From contig JAGFNQ010001609.1 of assembly GCA_024364735.1 (NCBI GenBank), positions 1 through 64,000 of the forward strand: 64,000 bases of DNA. Reading direction: 5' to 3'. The notes beneath the pieces are model-generated. The model had not been told where the DNA came from and searched no databases. It saw only the letters and a list, made by a program, of their open reading frames with translations. Of the stretch, positions 10,164 through 21,050 are shown one piece after another. Within the stretch, counting starts at the first letter, position 1, and each line of letters starts with the position of its first letter. This DNA comes from Boesenbergia rotunda. Lineage: Eukaryota; Streptophyta; Magnoliopsida; Zingiberales; Zingiberaceae. A program made the translations under genes and the position numbers.

Positions 10164-12628
10164 TTACAGACCCGAAATACTAGATTAAGTTGTCACGGAT
10201 GTGGGTCCATCAGAATTTAGAATTTGTATAAAAAGCTGGAAACCCTTTTTGCAATCAAAATATGAAAACGTAGTAAAGGGGTCACAGGTCGTATTTTTTC
10301 TAGGGCTAGTTGACGTTGTGTGATTCGAGCTTGTATTTATGTGTTGTTAATGTTTTTGGGTTTCAAATAAATATTGGGTTTTGGGTTGCAATTCGGAATT
10401 GAAAACACAATGCAAAGGATCAACCAAAAGGATAGCTTACTATGAAACTTAACAAGTGATAGCCAGTTATAACTCAACCAAAAGGATCACTTACTCATCT
10501 AAAGCCCTTAAGCAATTTTTGGAAACTGATTTCTGATTTCAAAAGCAAAACAAATGCCAGCAATGAAACAACAAAATCAAACGCAAGACATGGACAATTG
10601 CAAGCAATCTAAAACCAATCTGATACAAAATCCGTGCCAAGATTTCACTTGATAAAAAGTGCAAGCAATTTAACAAACTTGATACCAAGGTGAGAACAAC
10701 TTATGTGCCAAGGATTTGAATTAGCTGCAGCAATTATGGCCGATTAACTCAGCTTGAAGGCTAGGCTAACAAGGAAAACATTTGCAAAATTCTATGAAGA
10801 ATTTCCGAAACTTGAAGACTGATAAAAAACAGGTACAAGTTTAATTCAGATTCTCTCAAGATCAGTTGAGATCAAATGCATAAACCATGCTTGAAAAGAA
10901 ATCCAACTAATTCCAATTGATATTTAGAAAGTGGGCTGATAATTCAGAAACGTTGCCGCAATTTAACACACACCAAGCTGCTGAATTTTAGAAATGCAGG
11001 GAGAATAAAGTGGATGCAGTAAGACAGATTCGAATGCAGAAATTAACACAGCAACCAAAATGAACTGCTCAAATCTGTTGTTCGTATAAAACTCAAAAGA
11101 GCTCATGTTCCATTGATACAACTTCAGAGTTGAGACTGAAACTATAACACTGCATGCAGTGAGACTGAAACTGATGAATTTCAGACTAGTAGAATTCAGA
11201 ATCTACTACTAAATTTCAGAAATTGATACTCAGAACAGGAACTGAATTGCAGGAAATTGAAACCGAATTTCAGAAACAATGGATGTGCATAAATTGGAAA
11301 CTGAAAACAGGGGAACAATGAATTCAGGAACTCACAAAGCAATTTAGATCAATTGTACCAAACTAATATCAGAAATGATTCAGAATTGAACTAAACTAAC
11401 TGATATGAAATGCAGGAACTAAAAGCTGATACGTAGGATGAATAAAAAAACTGATACACTGGAAAAGAAATGGAACGCAACAATGATACGGAAGCAATAA
11501 ACATAAAATAAACTGAAATTAAATTCGATTTATCACTGAACAAAATACCTAGCTAATTTACTTGCAGAAAATAAACCTAACTTAAGCAAAACAATTAGAA
11601 AACGAAACTAAGCAATCTGATACGAATGCAGTAATGGAACAAAATGCAGAAATGAGATTATAGCTAATAACTGAAATTAACTAAGCCTCAATCTCTCATC
11701 TCAGCTCAAGAAATCCTTGCTGTCACTCAAGGATGAGCCTCGAATTGAGAAGGAAACGATCCATACAAGAAAACTAATCATCTGATACAAGGTTCAGAAA
11801 TGAAATGGCAGATATGAAATCTACTGCTAATAACTGAAAATTCGCCAATTAAGCTAAGCCTCAATCCAAATCCTTGCTGTCACTCAAGGATGAGCCTCGA
11901 ATTGAGGTGGTCATGCCTTCAAACGAAGAAATTGAAGAAACGATAAAAAAAATCGCTAAACTACTGAAGAAAATGAGCTGCGGCGAAGAAGACGTGACGA
12001 GGCTGAAGCGCTGGGAATTTCTGATTAAGTAGCTAGCAATGGACGGCCCAGATTGATCAGAGGAAATCCGACGGCTGATCTTGCTCTGATTTGACCCAAA
12101 CTTTGATGATGTTGATCAGGGGTCAGGATCTGCCTCGTGGTAGCTCGGATCCTCCAGATTTGCAACGGATGGTCCAAATCAACCTAATCTTTGAATGGAT
12201 GATCTAGAGCCCTCCGAGCTTGATCCAACGTTTAAATGAGCTCTGATTGGGATGAAACCTTCAGATCTTGATCAGAGTGCTTGATCAACCCTAACCCTAG
12301 CTCGGATTGCTTCAGATGGTCCCGGATGGCTCAGATCTAGCCGCTTTTGAATCGGACGGCCCGGATTAATCCGAAGCTTGATAACTCGATCTGGGTCCAC
12401 TTCCGACTCAAGTTTGACCCAGTATGCCCTAGGTCCATGAACCTTTCATGCCTACAAAAATAGATCAAAAATGTAGTGGCCAAATAATCCAAATATGTGC
12501 AAATTTGCAATTAAGTCCAAAATAAGAGGAAGTTCTAAAACCTAGGGTAAAATCATAATTAAGCAAGTAAAACATGGGTCAAACATGGATTTTAGCAATT
12601 AAAATAACCAACAAAATGGTACTTATCA
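10164..12628 (-). repeat. Solo LTR (about 2.47 kb) inserted in Sir1 RNase H
   Basis: The RNase H frame stops at ...GCCTTAT and resumes at ...CAACTGAAGC. The flanks share CTTAT (10159-10163 and 12629-12633), a 5-bp target duplication. On the minus strand the insert starts TGATAAGTACC and ends GGGTCTGTAA, so it has TG at one end and AA where CA is expected. It has no open frame of note. A segment (CCTTGCTGTCACTCAAGG and flanks) occurs twice, near 11715 and 11875. A solo LTR of a Ty3/gypsy family is the best fit; the family is not recognised. Confidence 0.65.
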
Positions 12629-12971
12629 CTTATCAACAACTGAAGCAGATTATGTTGCCTTAGGAGAGTGTGTAACACAACTTTTATAGATGATGCACAC
12701 TCTTAAAGACTTCCAGCTAGACTATGCCCAGACTAATGTGTTCATTGACAACATAAGTTCGATCAATCTTTCGAAAAACACTATCCATCACTCCTGAACC
12801 AAACACATTGAAGTAAAACATCATTTTGTTAGGGATCACGTAGTCAGGGGCGAAATCATACTTATGCATGTGGACTCGAAATCTAATCTAGCCGACATTT
12901 TTACTAAACCCTTATCTAAGTCTGAGTTTAGCTTACTAAGAAAGCAGTTAGGGTTATGCTTAGTAGAATAG
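12629..12971 (+). pseudogene. pol: Sir1 pol 3' end (RNase H C-terminus)
   Basis: Continues RNase H after the solo LTR: ACTGAAGCAGATTATG encodes the conserved TEADY/TEAEY block, then the MMHTLKDFQLDY and FIDNISSINL segments, KHIEVKHHFVRDH, and DIFTKPL near the end, stopping at 12969-12971. In-frame stops at a former Trp codon (near 12688) and a former Arg codon (near 12796) confirm decay. Sir3 and Sir4 carry the same ending. Confidence 0.9.
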
Positions 12972-14502
12972 GATTATTGTAATTTTTCTCAAAATTTTTT
13001 AATATATTTCATATTTTTCGAGAAATTCTTTTCTTAATTGTGTTAAAATTTAAAATTATTTTCCGACTTAGATATTTTGAAAAATTACTCCCTTTAAACT
13101 AGGGATTCCTGCACAATGAATTTAGCCTAGGCTTTAATCCTAAAATTGCATGCTCCTATAGATCTAGAGCCAGCATCTCACAAGCACCTTAGGATACTTT
13201 GATTGATAGCCTATACTCGGTTGAGATGCTTAGGTCAATGCCTTGACTCAAGATGTTTTAAGTCAATGCATTTAGAGTAGTTGGGGCGATAAATACAATT
13301 GAACAACAATCAAGCTAAGTGTTCAAGCTTAGAAAATCTAACTTGATCAGATCACTTAACTTGACTAACCCTAGTGAAAGCTGCTGTTATATAACAGTTA
13401 GTTAGTAGCTAACTGGGTTAGACAGACCCGAACGAGTTCAATGTAGTTCGTTTTTGTTGCTTGGCCTCACTAGATTTGGTTCAATATGTATTTAGAATTG
13501 TTTTTTTTTACTAGCTCCGATTTGAAATTGATTCGAAATTGGTTTCCAATCAGTTTTTGATATATGGCAAAGGGGGAGAGTAAAAAAAAAGAGTGAAAAA
13601 AAATAATTTTTTTTGAAAAAGTAAAGTTAAATTCTCTAGTGCAGATTTTTTTTGCAAAAATGTTTTAAGGGCAAATCTTCTTTCAAAAGTCTTAAAGTAT
13701 TTTCAAAATATTTTTCCAAGTGCGCAACATTTTTCTAAGTTAAAATATTTTTCCAAGTGCACAACATTTTTCTAAGTATAAAATATTTTTCCAAGTGCAC
13801 AACATTTTTCTAAGTACAAAATATTTTTTCGAAGTGCACAATATGTTTCCAAGTGCAAATTCTTCCTAAGTGAAAAATATTTTTCTAATTGCAAATTGTT
13901 TTTTGCAAAATATTCCTAAGTATAAATATTTTTCTAAGTGCAAATTCTTTTTTGCAAAATATTCGTAAGTGAAAAATATTTTTCTAAGTGCAAATTCTTT
14001 TTTGCAAAATATTTCTAAGTGAAAAATATTTTTCTAATTGCAAATTCTTTAGCAAAATGCAAGGTGTGTTCCTTTTGGTACAAATTTTCAAGAGAAGTTA
14101 AAATTCCTTTGTTTTGGAAAAATTTATTAAACTTTTCAAAAAGGTATCTTAACTTTTTTCAACTCCAAAAGTTTTGCAAAATATATTGGTCAAAATTTGC
14201 TAATCTTTATTTCAAAAAGATTTTTTCTCAAAAAGGTTACACATAATATACTTGGTCAAAATTTGCTGATCTTAATTTCAAAAAGATTTTTTTCTCAAAA
14301 AGGTTACACTTAAACTTTATTGAAAAATTGCATATCTTTAAAAGCTTCAGGGAGAGAATCTCTAATTCAGGGGGAGCTTAGTGTATGCTTTTCAAAATTT
14401 AGTTTTCTTAAAAGAGAGGGAAAATAAACATGATTGTTTACCTGCTTTATATGTTTAACTTAACTTTTGAACCAGGTTGTCATAAATCAAAAACGGGGAG
14501 AT
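12972..14502 (+). other. Sir1 post-pol non-coding region and PPT
   Basis: AT-rich sequence between pol and the 3' LTR. No envelope-like frame of useful length is present. It contains a tandem array (separate entry) and ends in the purine tract AAACGGGGAGAT (about 14490-14502) abutting the LTR. Confidence 0.75.
13680..14045 (+). repeat. Imperfect tandem array, about 38-bp units, after Sir1 pol
   Basis: Repeated words CCAAGTGCACAACATTTTTC and TAAGTATAAAATATTTTTCC alternate about eight to nine times with drift. Arrays of different sequence but the same site and AAGT-rich style occur in Sir3 (34240-34520) and Sir4 (42820-43130). Confidence 0.85.
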
Positions 14503-14599
14503 TGTTGGTGCCGAAAGCACCATGATCGAACCTGGGTTTTGATAATGACAAAGGCTTCACAAGTTAAGGCTATATGGTGATCTAATGTATCTGTTGAAG

Positions 14600-14875
14600 T
14601 GGACAGGAAAAGTCCTAGGTAAGCTAGGCACGAAGTCCTGGTTCGTAGAATTGGGCAATAAGTCTTGGCTGAGGGTGGGCACCTAAGACCTGACCGAGGG
14701 TTGGGAAATAAGTCCTGGTTGTGCACTGGGAACGAAGTCCTGATTCGAAGAATTGGGCAATAAGTCCTGGCCGAGGGCTGGGCACCGAAGACCTGACCGA
14801 AGGTTGGGCAATAAGTCCTGGTCATGAACTGGGCACGAAGTCCCGATCCGGAAGATCGGGCAAAAGTCCAATCGG
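14600..14875 (+). repeat. LTR minisatellite with AAGTCCTGG / GGGCACGAAG words
   Basis: About eight imperfect units of roughly 30 bp, such as GGGCAATAAGTCCTGG and GGGCACGAAGTCC. The same kind of array lies at 31130-31380 and, in reverse, at 33610-33830 and 42280-42480. A related AAAGTCCTAGCTTGGAGGG array is in the Sir5 LTR. Confidence 0.9.
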
Positions 14876-15096
14876 AGGAGCCGGTTGGTAAAAAGTAAAT
14901 TCTCCTGAGAGGAGTAGGCGAGACGCGTTCCCTGTAGGAGGGAACACTAGGCGTCGGTTCGACCTAGGGTTCCATTTGGGAAGCTCAAAGTCAGAACCAA
15001 GACAGCGCAGGCTGTTAATTGAACCTAACTTATCTATTACCTGTGCTTTGGAACTAACCCTGGTTGCAGGAATGAAGGTTGAAGTTCTCTGTATCC

Positions 15097-15140
15097 CAGG
15101 CGCCTGAATACAGGCGCCTGTATGGATACAGGCGCCCCAG
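15097..15140. repeat. CAGGCGCCTG palindromes in the Sir1 LTR
   Basis: Perfect 10-bp palindromes at 15097-15106 and 15111-15120, with a third imperfect copy near 15129. Further GGCGCC sites follow up to the TATA box. They match the CAG-N-CG-N-CTG layout of CAGTCGACTG in other LTRs. Confidence 0.9.
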
Positions 15141-15333
15141 AAGGGTACTTTCTAAGCAGTCTGTGAAGCAAGCCTCCACGTCAGCAAAAGAGGTGCCCGT
15201 GAGCATACATGCGCCCCAGACTTCCCAGGCACCCTAGTTGAAGGGATAAGCGCTAGCCAAGTCTACAGATGAAGATTCGCGTAGAAGGGCACACGTGTCA
15301 GGCGCCCCATTCAACACAGGCTCCCCAGACGAC

Positions 15334-15343
15334 TATATATAAA
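15334..15343 (+). promoter_or_regulatory. TATA box of the Sir1 LTR
   Basis: TATATATAAA lies downstream of the palindromes and minisatellite, the expected U3/R order. Confidence 0.65.
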
Positions 15344-15746
15344 GGGGTTCACCCCTTGCTTCCAGACAACACTGCTTCTAACGAAAACATTTAAGCGCTC
15401 TGCTCCAAACGCTCCGTGCTCAAGTTTAAAGCACCAACGATGACCCGCTGCTCCGATCTTCGAATCCTTCCCCGGTCCTCAGTATTTGTTTAGTTTAATT
15501 TAATTGCTTAAATTAAATTCTATATTTGTGCCTCAAATCTGTAACCAATTTCTGAAATATAGAATTGCCCAACGTAAACGGTCAAGGACCGTGGGCCTTG
15601 GAGTAGGAGCCGATCTAGACTCTGAATCAAGTAAAACTAAGCGTGTTAGCATTGTGTTTTATTTCCGCTGCATATTATTCTTATTTTTATCTGAAAAAGT
15701 TTTATCGATATTCACCCGCCCTCTATCGATTCTAAATGATCCCACA

Positions 15747-16577
15747 GTTAGGATGATACAAATAACTCACGTATGCTTGTGGCATATTGTTGGGTTATTA
15801 GATGTATCACATTACTGAAAATAGACCAACTATGGAGAAAACAAATGTTTAATTAATGGACATCTTGCCCATAGATCATAGTTGGACATTTCAAATAATT
15901 TGAAATTTTTTTTGTATTTTTATTTGCTATAGCATAAGTTTGCAAAACACATGATTTCAAAACTAGGGTATAAGTTTGATACAAAGTTGGATGTTTTCAA
16001 AGAATTTGAACTTTAGTCAAAAAGTCAAACATGTTTAGATTTTTTATGGAAATATATTTTTCTCTGATAGAATACATCATAAGAAACATGTTTACAAAAT
16101 TTTATGATTTTTTGAATTTTATGAAATTTATTATGGATTTCTGAATTTTGGCTTAGAAGCTGAAGTTTCAGACTGATATGTATCAGTCGACTACCCCCTG
16201 GGGGTAGTCGACTGAACTTTCTGTGGATTTGCAGTTTGAAGGCACTAGTCGACTGGTAGCTGACGCAGTCGACTAGTGCTTATGTTTTCTGATTTCTGGG
16301 GGGTTTCAGAAAAAGAAAGGTATTTCTATTTAATACCAATGGCTAATATTGCTTGGAACAATTCTTTTGATGGTGTCAAAGGGGGAGAATTGGGAGATTT
16401 ATGTTGTTTTGTAACTTAACTTATGAATATGCAAAAAAAAATGAAAATTATGTGTGAAGGCATAGGTTAAGGGGGAGGATCCATGTTTATGCTTCTTAAA
16501 TTGCTATGTCTGTAATTTTCAATTATTATTGTTGTACCTAACTTAAACATATTGCGACACATCAAAAAAGGGGAGAT
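15747..16577 (+). other. Sir2 post-pol region
   Basis: AT-rich, no gene seen. It contains CAGTCGACT sites at 16184-16280 and a purine-rich AAAGGGGGAGAATTGGGAG near 16378. It ends with the PPT before 16578. Confidence 0.7.
16184..16214. repeat. Perfect 31-bp inverted repeat (arms 15, spacer 1)
   Basis: Left arm CAGTCGACTACCCCC, one T, then its exact reverse complement. A second looser pair (TAGTCGACTGG ... CAGTCGACTAG) follows at 16245-16276. Confidence 0.97.
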
Positions 16578-17512
16578 TGTTGGTGCAAACGACCCAAATG
16601 TGATCGGGTAGATCATGAGTTTTGATGTATGTGTCTATATGATTAAATTAGGGTGTCATGTTGGTTTGATATGTGTGTTTGAGTCATGCAGGACTTCGTG
16701 AATCACACATGAAGTACGCATCCGAGGGATGAGAGCCAAAGGAAGAGGACTTCAAGGGCAAGCCGGGGAAGTAGACTTCAAAGGCATACTCGAAGGATGG
16801 CATGGAGGCAAGCCGTGGGCTTGTGTGCACATCTGAGAGACGAAAGCCGAGGGAAGAGAACTTCAAGGGGCGAACCAAGGGAGTGGACTTCAAGGCATAT
16901 ACGAAGGATGGGCTTCGGAGTGAGTTTGAGTAAAAATGTAAGCTGGGCAGTCGACTGCTAGGGAAGCCAGTCGACTGCTAGCGCATAACAAAAACTTACA
17001 AAATGATTAGTCGACTGGTCTAGGCACCAGTCAACTGGTCTGTTCGAAAATATAGCCGTTAGGCTAGCCGTTGGTTATCCGTTGGCTGGGCATCAGTCGA
17101 CTGCCCTTGGTGTCGAGGACTGAACTGTTTAAGAACAATTTTCTCCTCTATTTAAGGGGAGGCTTTGGAGTAGAATAGGCTTGCGGTTCTTAAGTGTAAG
17201 ATCTTGTTCTAAGTGCTCAAAGTCTCCTTAGCTTACTCTCTTCCTCACACTCTAAATTCCATCTTGTAAAAGAGGAAGAGAACATCTTGTGAAGGTTTCA
17301 CTACCTTCAAGGAGAAGATCATAGTGAAACTTGTTTGCGTGGTGTGGATCCTTAGATTAGTCACCTCTCGAAGGTGGATACCAAGTAAATCAGGTAGTTA
17401 GCATTGTTTCTTTTGTTGATTGATTTTGTTCTTGTGCATTAGCTAACATTTTTTAGACAAAATCAAAAAGAAGCTATTCACCCCCCTCTAGCTAAACGCC
17501 AAGGTCCCAACA
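16578..17512 (+). repeat. Sir2 3' LTR (935 bp)
   Basis: Starts TGTTGGTGCAAACG after the PPT and ends TTCACCCCCCTCTAGC...CCCAACA, the Sirevirus-style LTR end. CAGTCGACTG-type sites occur from about 16950 to 17110. A TATTTAAG box is near 17150. No gene is seen. Confidence 0.88.
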
Positions 17513-18357
17513 GATAATGCCGCTAAACATGTTTCAATGACTAAACAAAAAAATATACCTTGATTATTCTTCTGACGGCGGGGACAGTCCGCGTTCCAAT
17601 GTCCAGTCTGCTTTCACGTGAAGCACTTGCCTTTCGGCTTCTTCACGCCATCCTAAGGTCCCTGTAATCCAGCCACATTCTTTGCCCCAGCTTGTTTCTT
17701 CTTCTTCTTGCCTTTCGGTTTAGAAGTAGAAACCTTTTGAGTAACTAAAGCATGCCCACTCTAATGAGAAAACCATTCTGTCGCCTGGAGTTCTATCAAA
17801 AGGTTCGCCAACGAATATGTACGTTTGTTTATATTGTAGCTTACGCGAAACTGCTCAAAACTCCTTGGTAAAGATTGGAGAATGATATCGACCTGGGTTT
17901 CCCCATCGATTTCTGCTCTAAGGACTCCTACCTCATTTAACCGAGCCATCATTTTGAGAATATGTTCCCTCACGAGCATACCCTCGATCATAGTGATCGT
18001 CATCAAGATCCTCATTGCCTCTTGCCTAGCGGCCTGATTTTGATGTCTGAAGAGTTCTTTGAGATTGAACAACATATCATAAGTAGTGGAAGAAGCCTAA
18101 TGTTGATGTTGATGCACATTTGACATAGAAGCCAAATTGTGACACTGCACCATCTTGTCTGCTTTTATCCACTTCCTAAAACGTTTCTTCTCCTCTTCAT
18201 CATAATTCACGCTAGGCTTTTTAGGACAGAACTTGAAAAGTACACATTTGGATTCCTCGGCAGTCAAGATAATGTCCAGGTTCGGATTCCAATCATTATA
18301 GTTAGGGGTAGTAAGTTCGTTTACTTTTAAAGTCAAAGCAAGTGGGTTGAAAGCCAT
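17513..18357 (-). pseudogene. gag: CopE gag (Ty1/copia, UBN2-like)
   Basis: Gag particle protein of a Ty1/copia element, read from an ATG at 18357. Seen: the N-terminal LTxxNYxDWxxNL block typical of copia Gag, a helical middle (LSPRSFEQF-like segment ILQSLPRSFEQF), a lysine-rich tail, and one zinc knuckle near 17587-17630. Four in-frame stops: two TAG at former CAT-CAG sites (near 18099 and 17761), one TAG before the knuckle (near 17655), and TGA at 17614-17616 replacing the second cysteine of the knuckle. No frameshift is needed. The 3' end is cut by Sir2. Same protein family as the CopF gag, but clearly divergent. Confidence 0.85.
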
Positions 18358-19425
18358 TTTGAAATTTCCTAAGAATCACAACGATCACAAACTTTAGATT
18401 TCAAAAAATATTGATTCCTCAAACAATAAATTTTAAAATCAACCAACACCTCAAAACATCGAGAATATCGCATTCCACGATAGTGTGGGCGTATACGAAT
18501 TCTACATTTATAAGAGGAGATTTTACCCATTAATTTTACTATCTTGTCAACCAATCTTTTTGACAAATAAAATTAATAGTTGGTTCCTCTTTGGCCCTAT
18601 AAATAATAGTAGTGACTCCAATGGGGAGGATACTATTATTTGCATCTAAGTATTTACCATTACACGATACTAAGGAAATTATCTCGGATTATGTGTCGTC
18701 CGATGGGGAAAATCACACGCTCCTAAATAACTTCCTATAATCATGTCTGACCTAGTGATCCGCAGAACAAGCTCATCCGATATGGAGGAAGGTACTCAGA
18801 GTCAACGCGCAAGCTTGTTCGCATCACATGCCAAATTAGTAATGGAGGCCATAGGACTCTTAGAGTCCCTCTCCCACTTAGTTATTTATTATTGAGGAAT
18901 TTTCATGCAAGCATGACAAACATATAAACTAAAAGCAATAAATAAGAAAAAACTAATTTTTCCAACTATTATGACTTTAGTCTTCAATATGCCTCCAATT
19001 GTGTCACCACCTCGTCTCCACCTCCTATCACCATGCGCAAGCTCCATGAAGGGGTTCTCCAAGCCGAGATAAAATGCTATTTAATTTACATCCATCGATC
19101 CTATATTCCACAAAGGAGTGTACAAAATTCTAGATTGAAAGTAAATCAAAAAGCGTGGCTAAACAAGTGTTGTATTTAATTACAAAAATCAAATACCAAA
19201 TTTAGCCTCGTCAACCCCGAGGATTCAAATAATATTACATACATGCACAACCTATCACATACACACATATTTAGCCATAATAGTCGGATCTCGTACCTAA
19301 AACCAAAGAGTTAGCCAACGCATATCCTACTATTATCCGGCAAAATAAAATACATGATAAAGTGCAAAAATGTAACTGAATCCAAAACACACAAAATCGG
19401 AAACCATTGGAGCTCTGATACCAAT
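18358..19425 (-). other. CopE untranslated leader and PBS
   Basis: About 1.07 kb between LTR and gag start with no gene. It carries a short direct echo of CopF leader style (CAATATGCCTCCAATTG...). The PBS TTGGTATCAGAGCTCC (minus strand) is at 19409-19424, next to the LTR at 19426. Confidence 0.8.
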
Positions 19426-20032
19426 TGTTGGTTTCCACCTTGTGGGGATTCCGGGTCACGCATGGGAAACCTCTCCATGTCCACGGATTAAAATTTTTCA
19501 ATCCGAATGGAGACCTATCTCCCAAACGACCGTCTCATCATCGTGCTAACCGATTCGAGTGATCGCTTGAACAAACGAGTTATTCTAGCGATCAATCTTG
19601 ACCAACCGATTAGCCGTGGAATAGACGATGAGTGGATCGACGGTTTTTTTGTTTATCATCGGGGTCCAAGATTATTATCAACATAAAATGATGAGCAATA
19701 ATCAAACAAGATAAGACTAAAAGAAAGGAGCCAAAACAAAAGGTTATACCTCTCGTTTACCTCGCGATCTTCTAATGTATGACCCCACCCTTCTTGGACG
19801 TCGTGTGGGCGATGATCTACCAAGAACCAAAGTCACCAAAGCCACCAACCTCTTCTCCTTTGCATGCGCCGAAACCATAGCCTCTAGGGTTCTTGCCATC
19901 GACCACCCTCTCCTTCTCCTTCCCACTGCCGGCCAAAAGAAAGGGTTTCTTCCTTTCGGTTGCATTCGCCGGATCTCAGTGATGAAGAGGAAGAGGTGGA
20001 TGATGTTGAAGAAGAAGAAGAGAGGACAACTA
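19426..20032 (-). repeat. CopE 5' LTR, inner part
   Basis: Starts TGTTGGTTTCCACC on the plus strand immediately after the PBS and is cut by NG at 20033. The last five bases, AACTA (20028-20032), are the NG target duplication. Continues at 29145. Confidence 0.85.
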
Positions 20033-21050
20033 TGTTAGGATCGATTATGTCCGCTAGAAGGGGGGTGAATAGCGAATCACGGATCTTTCTTGTACCTGCG
20101 TTGTTAGTTGCACAGCGGAAACGATAATAAAAAGAATAAACAACGCTAACAATCAGAATTTACTTGGTATCCACCCCAACTGGGTGACTAATCTAAGAAT
20201 CCGTCGGTGGATCACTCCCCGGATAACCTCCGGCTAGCTCTCGTCACTCCTTGTGGGTGGAGAAACCTCACCACAACACCTTTGACAACCTTGAGCCCAA
20301 AGACTACTAACTTGCCTTTAACCAAGACAAGATTCGTCAAGAAACTCAGCCACCACGAAGTCCTCTTTAAATAGGACTCAGGGCTGATTTCACGCTACCA
20401 GTCGACTGCCCCAAGGTGCCAGCCAAATTCGACCGTTGACACTCCCAACGTTTGAATTTGCCAGCTCATCAGCCAAGTACCAGTCGACTGCCCCCAGGGC
20501 AGTCGACTGGTCCCAGGGCTGAGACCTTTCTGTGAGTTCCATCAGTCGACTGCCCCCAGGCCAATCGACTGGTCTACTCACCCACCTAAGGTTACCCTTC
20601 CTGAGTACATTCCACTCCGCACTCAAACCCTAGGATTTCCCGAGTACAATCACACTGCACTCGTACCCTCACGACTCGACTGACTCCTCATCCGCAGCCT
20701 CGACTATTGCCTTCATGCCCTCTTCATCTTCGGCTCTTGTCCCTCGGATGCACGCAAGCCTCCATCTTGCCTCCATGCCATCCTTCATGCATGCCTCGAA
20801 GTCCGTGCCCATCAACTCATCGTCCCTGCTCACCAAAGTCTCTCGGATGCGCACGCAAGCCTCCAGCTTGCCTCCATGTCATCCTTCACCGTACCGAGGC
20901 CGTCCAGTCAAGTCCATATGTGTAACATGTACAACCTACACACTCAACATACACATATAAGTACACAAGAGTAAACCTAACTTAAATCCTTTGCCCAAAC
21001 ATCAAAACCTACGGTCACTCCGGACCATTTTAGGGCCGATTGCTCCAACA
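20033..21050 (-). repeat. NG LTR1 (outer, complete, 1018 bp)
   Basis: Plus-strand ends TGTTAGGATCGATTATG and TTGCTCCAACA. On the minus strand this is a 3' LTR, with PPT at 21051-21066. The TATA-like TATTTAAA is at 20366-20373 (minus). CAGTCGACTG pairs are at 20399-20580. An approximately 60-bp word (CGCAAGCCTCCA..TTGCCTCCATG) occurs twice at 20740-20880. Open frames here are not genes. Confidence 0.9.

Larger units (their letters stand above)
8418..15746 (+). mobile_element. Sir1: degenerate Sirevirus-type Ty1/copia element
   Basis: Plus-strand element whose 5' part is outside the window or lost. It contains protease, RT and RNase H remnants, a long non-coding post-pol region, a PPT and a 3' LTR. 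It shares gene order, protein sequence and LTR layout with Sir3 and Sir4. The RT and RNase H sequence and the AAACGGGGAGATTGTTGGTG junction fit the Sirevirus (Maximus/SIRE) group. It hosts Gyp1 at its left edge and a solo LTR at 10164-12628. It sits in Sir2; GTTAG (15747-15751) is the candidate right duplication. Confidence 0.85.
14503..15746 (+). repeat. Sir1 3' LTR (1244 bp)
   Basis: Starts TGTTGGTGCC after the PPT and ends ATTCACCCGCCCTCTATCG...CCCACA, the typical end of this family (compare Sir3 and Sir4 in reverse). Holds a minisatellite, GGCGCC palindromes and a TATA box. The open frames on the minus strand near 14490-14870 are products of the minisatellite and are not called as genes. 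Confidence 0.88.
15747..17512 (+). mobile_element. Sir2: Sirevirus-like Ty1/copia element, 3' end only
   Basis: Post-pol non-coding DNA (15747-16577), the purine tract AAAAAAGGGGAGAT and a 3' LTR. The LTR start (TGTTGGTGCAAACGACCC) and body words are related to the NG LTRs, so Sir2 may be close to the autonomous family that serves NG. Its remaining part lies left of Sir1, outside the window. It interrupts the gag of CopE; GATAA (17513-17517) is the candidate right duplication. Confidence 0.8.

Noticed and set aside
12972..14502. Envelope-like gene after Sir1 pol, as in some Sireviruses
   Set aside because: Only short, low-complexity frames here and in the matching regions of Sir3 and Sir4.
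14487..14871. Minus-strand proline/serine-rich open frames
   Set aside because: Translation of the LTR minisatellite in the reverse direction.
20669..20960. Small open frames in NG LTR1 repeated in LTR2 and LTR5
   Set aside because: They come from an LTR repeat rich in GCCTCC words, differ in length between copies and resemble no protein.
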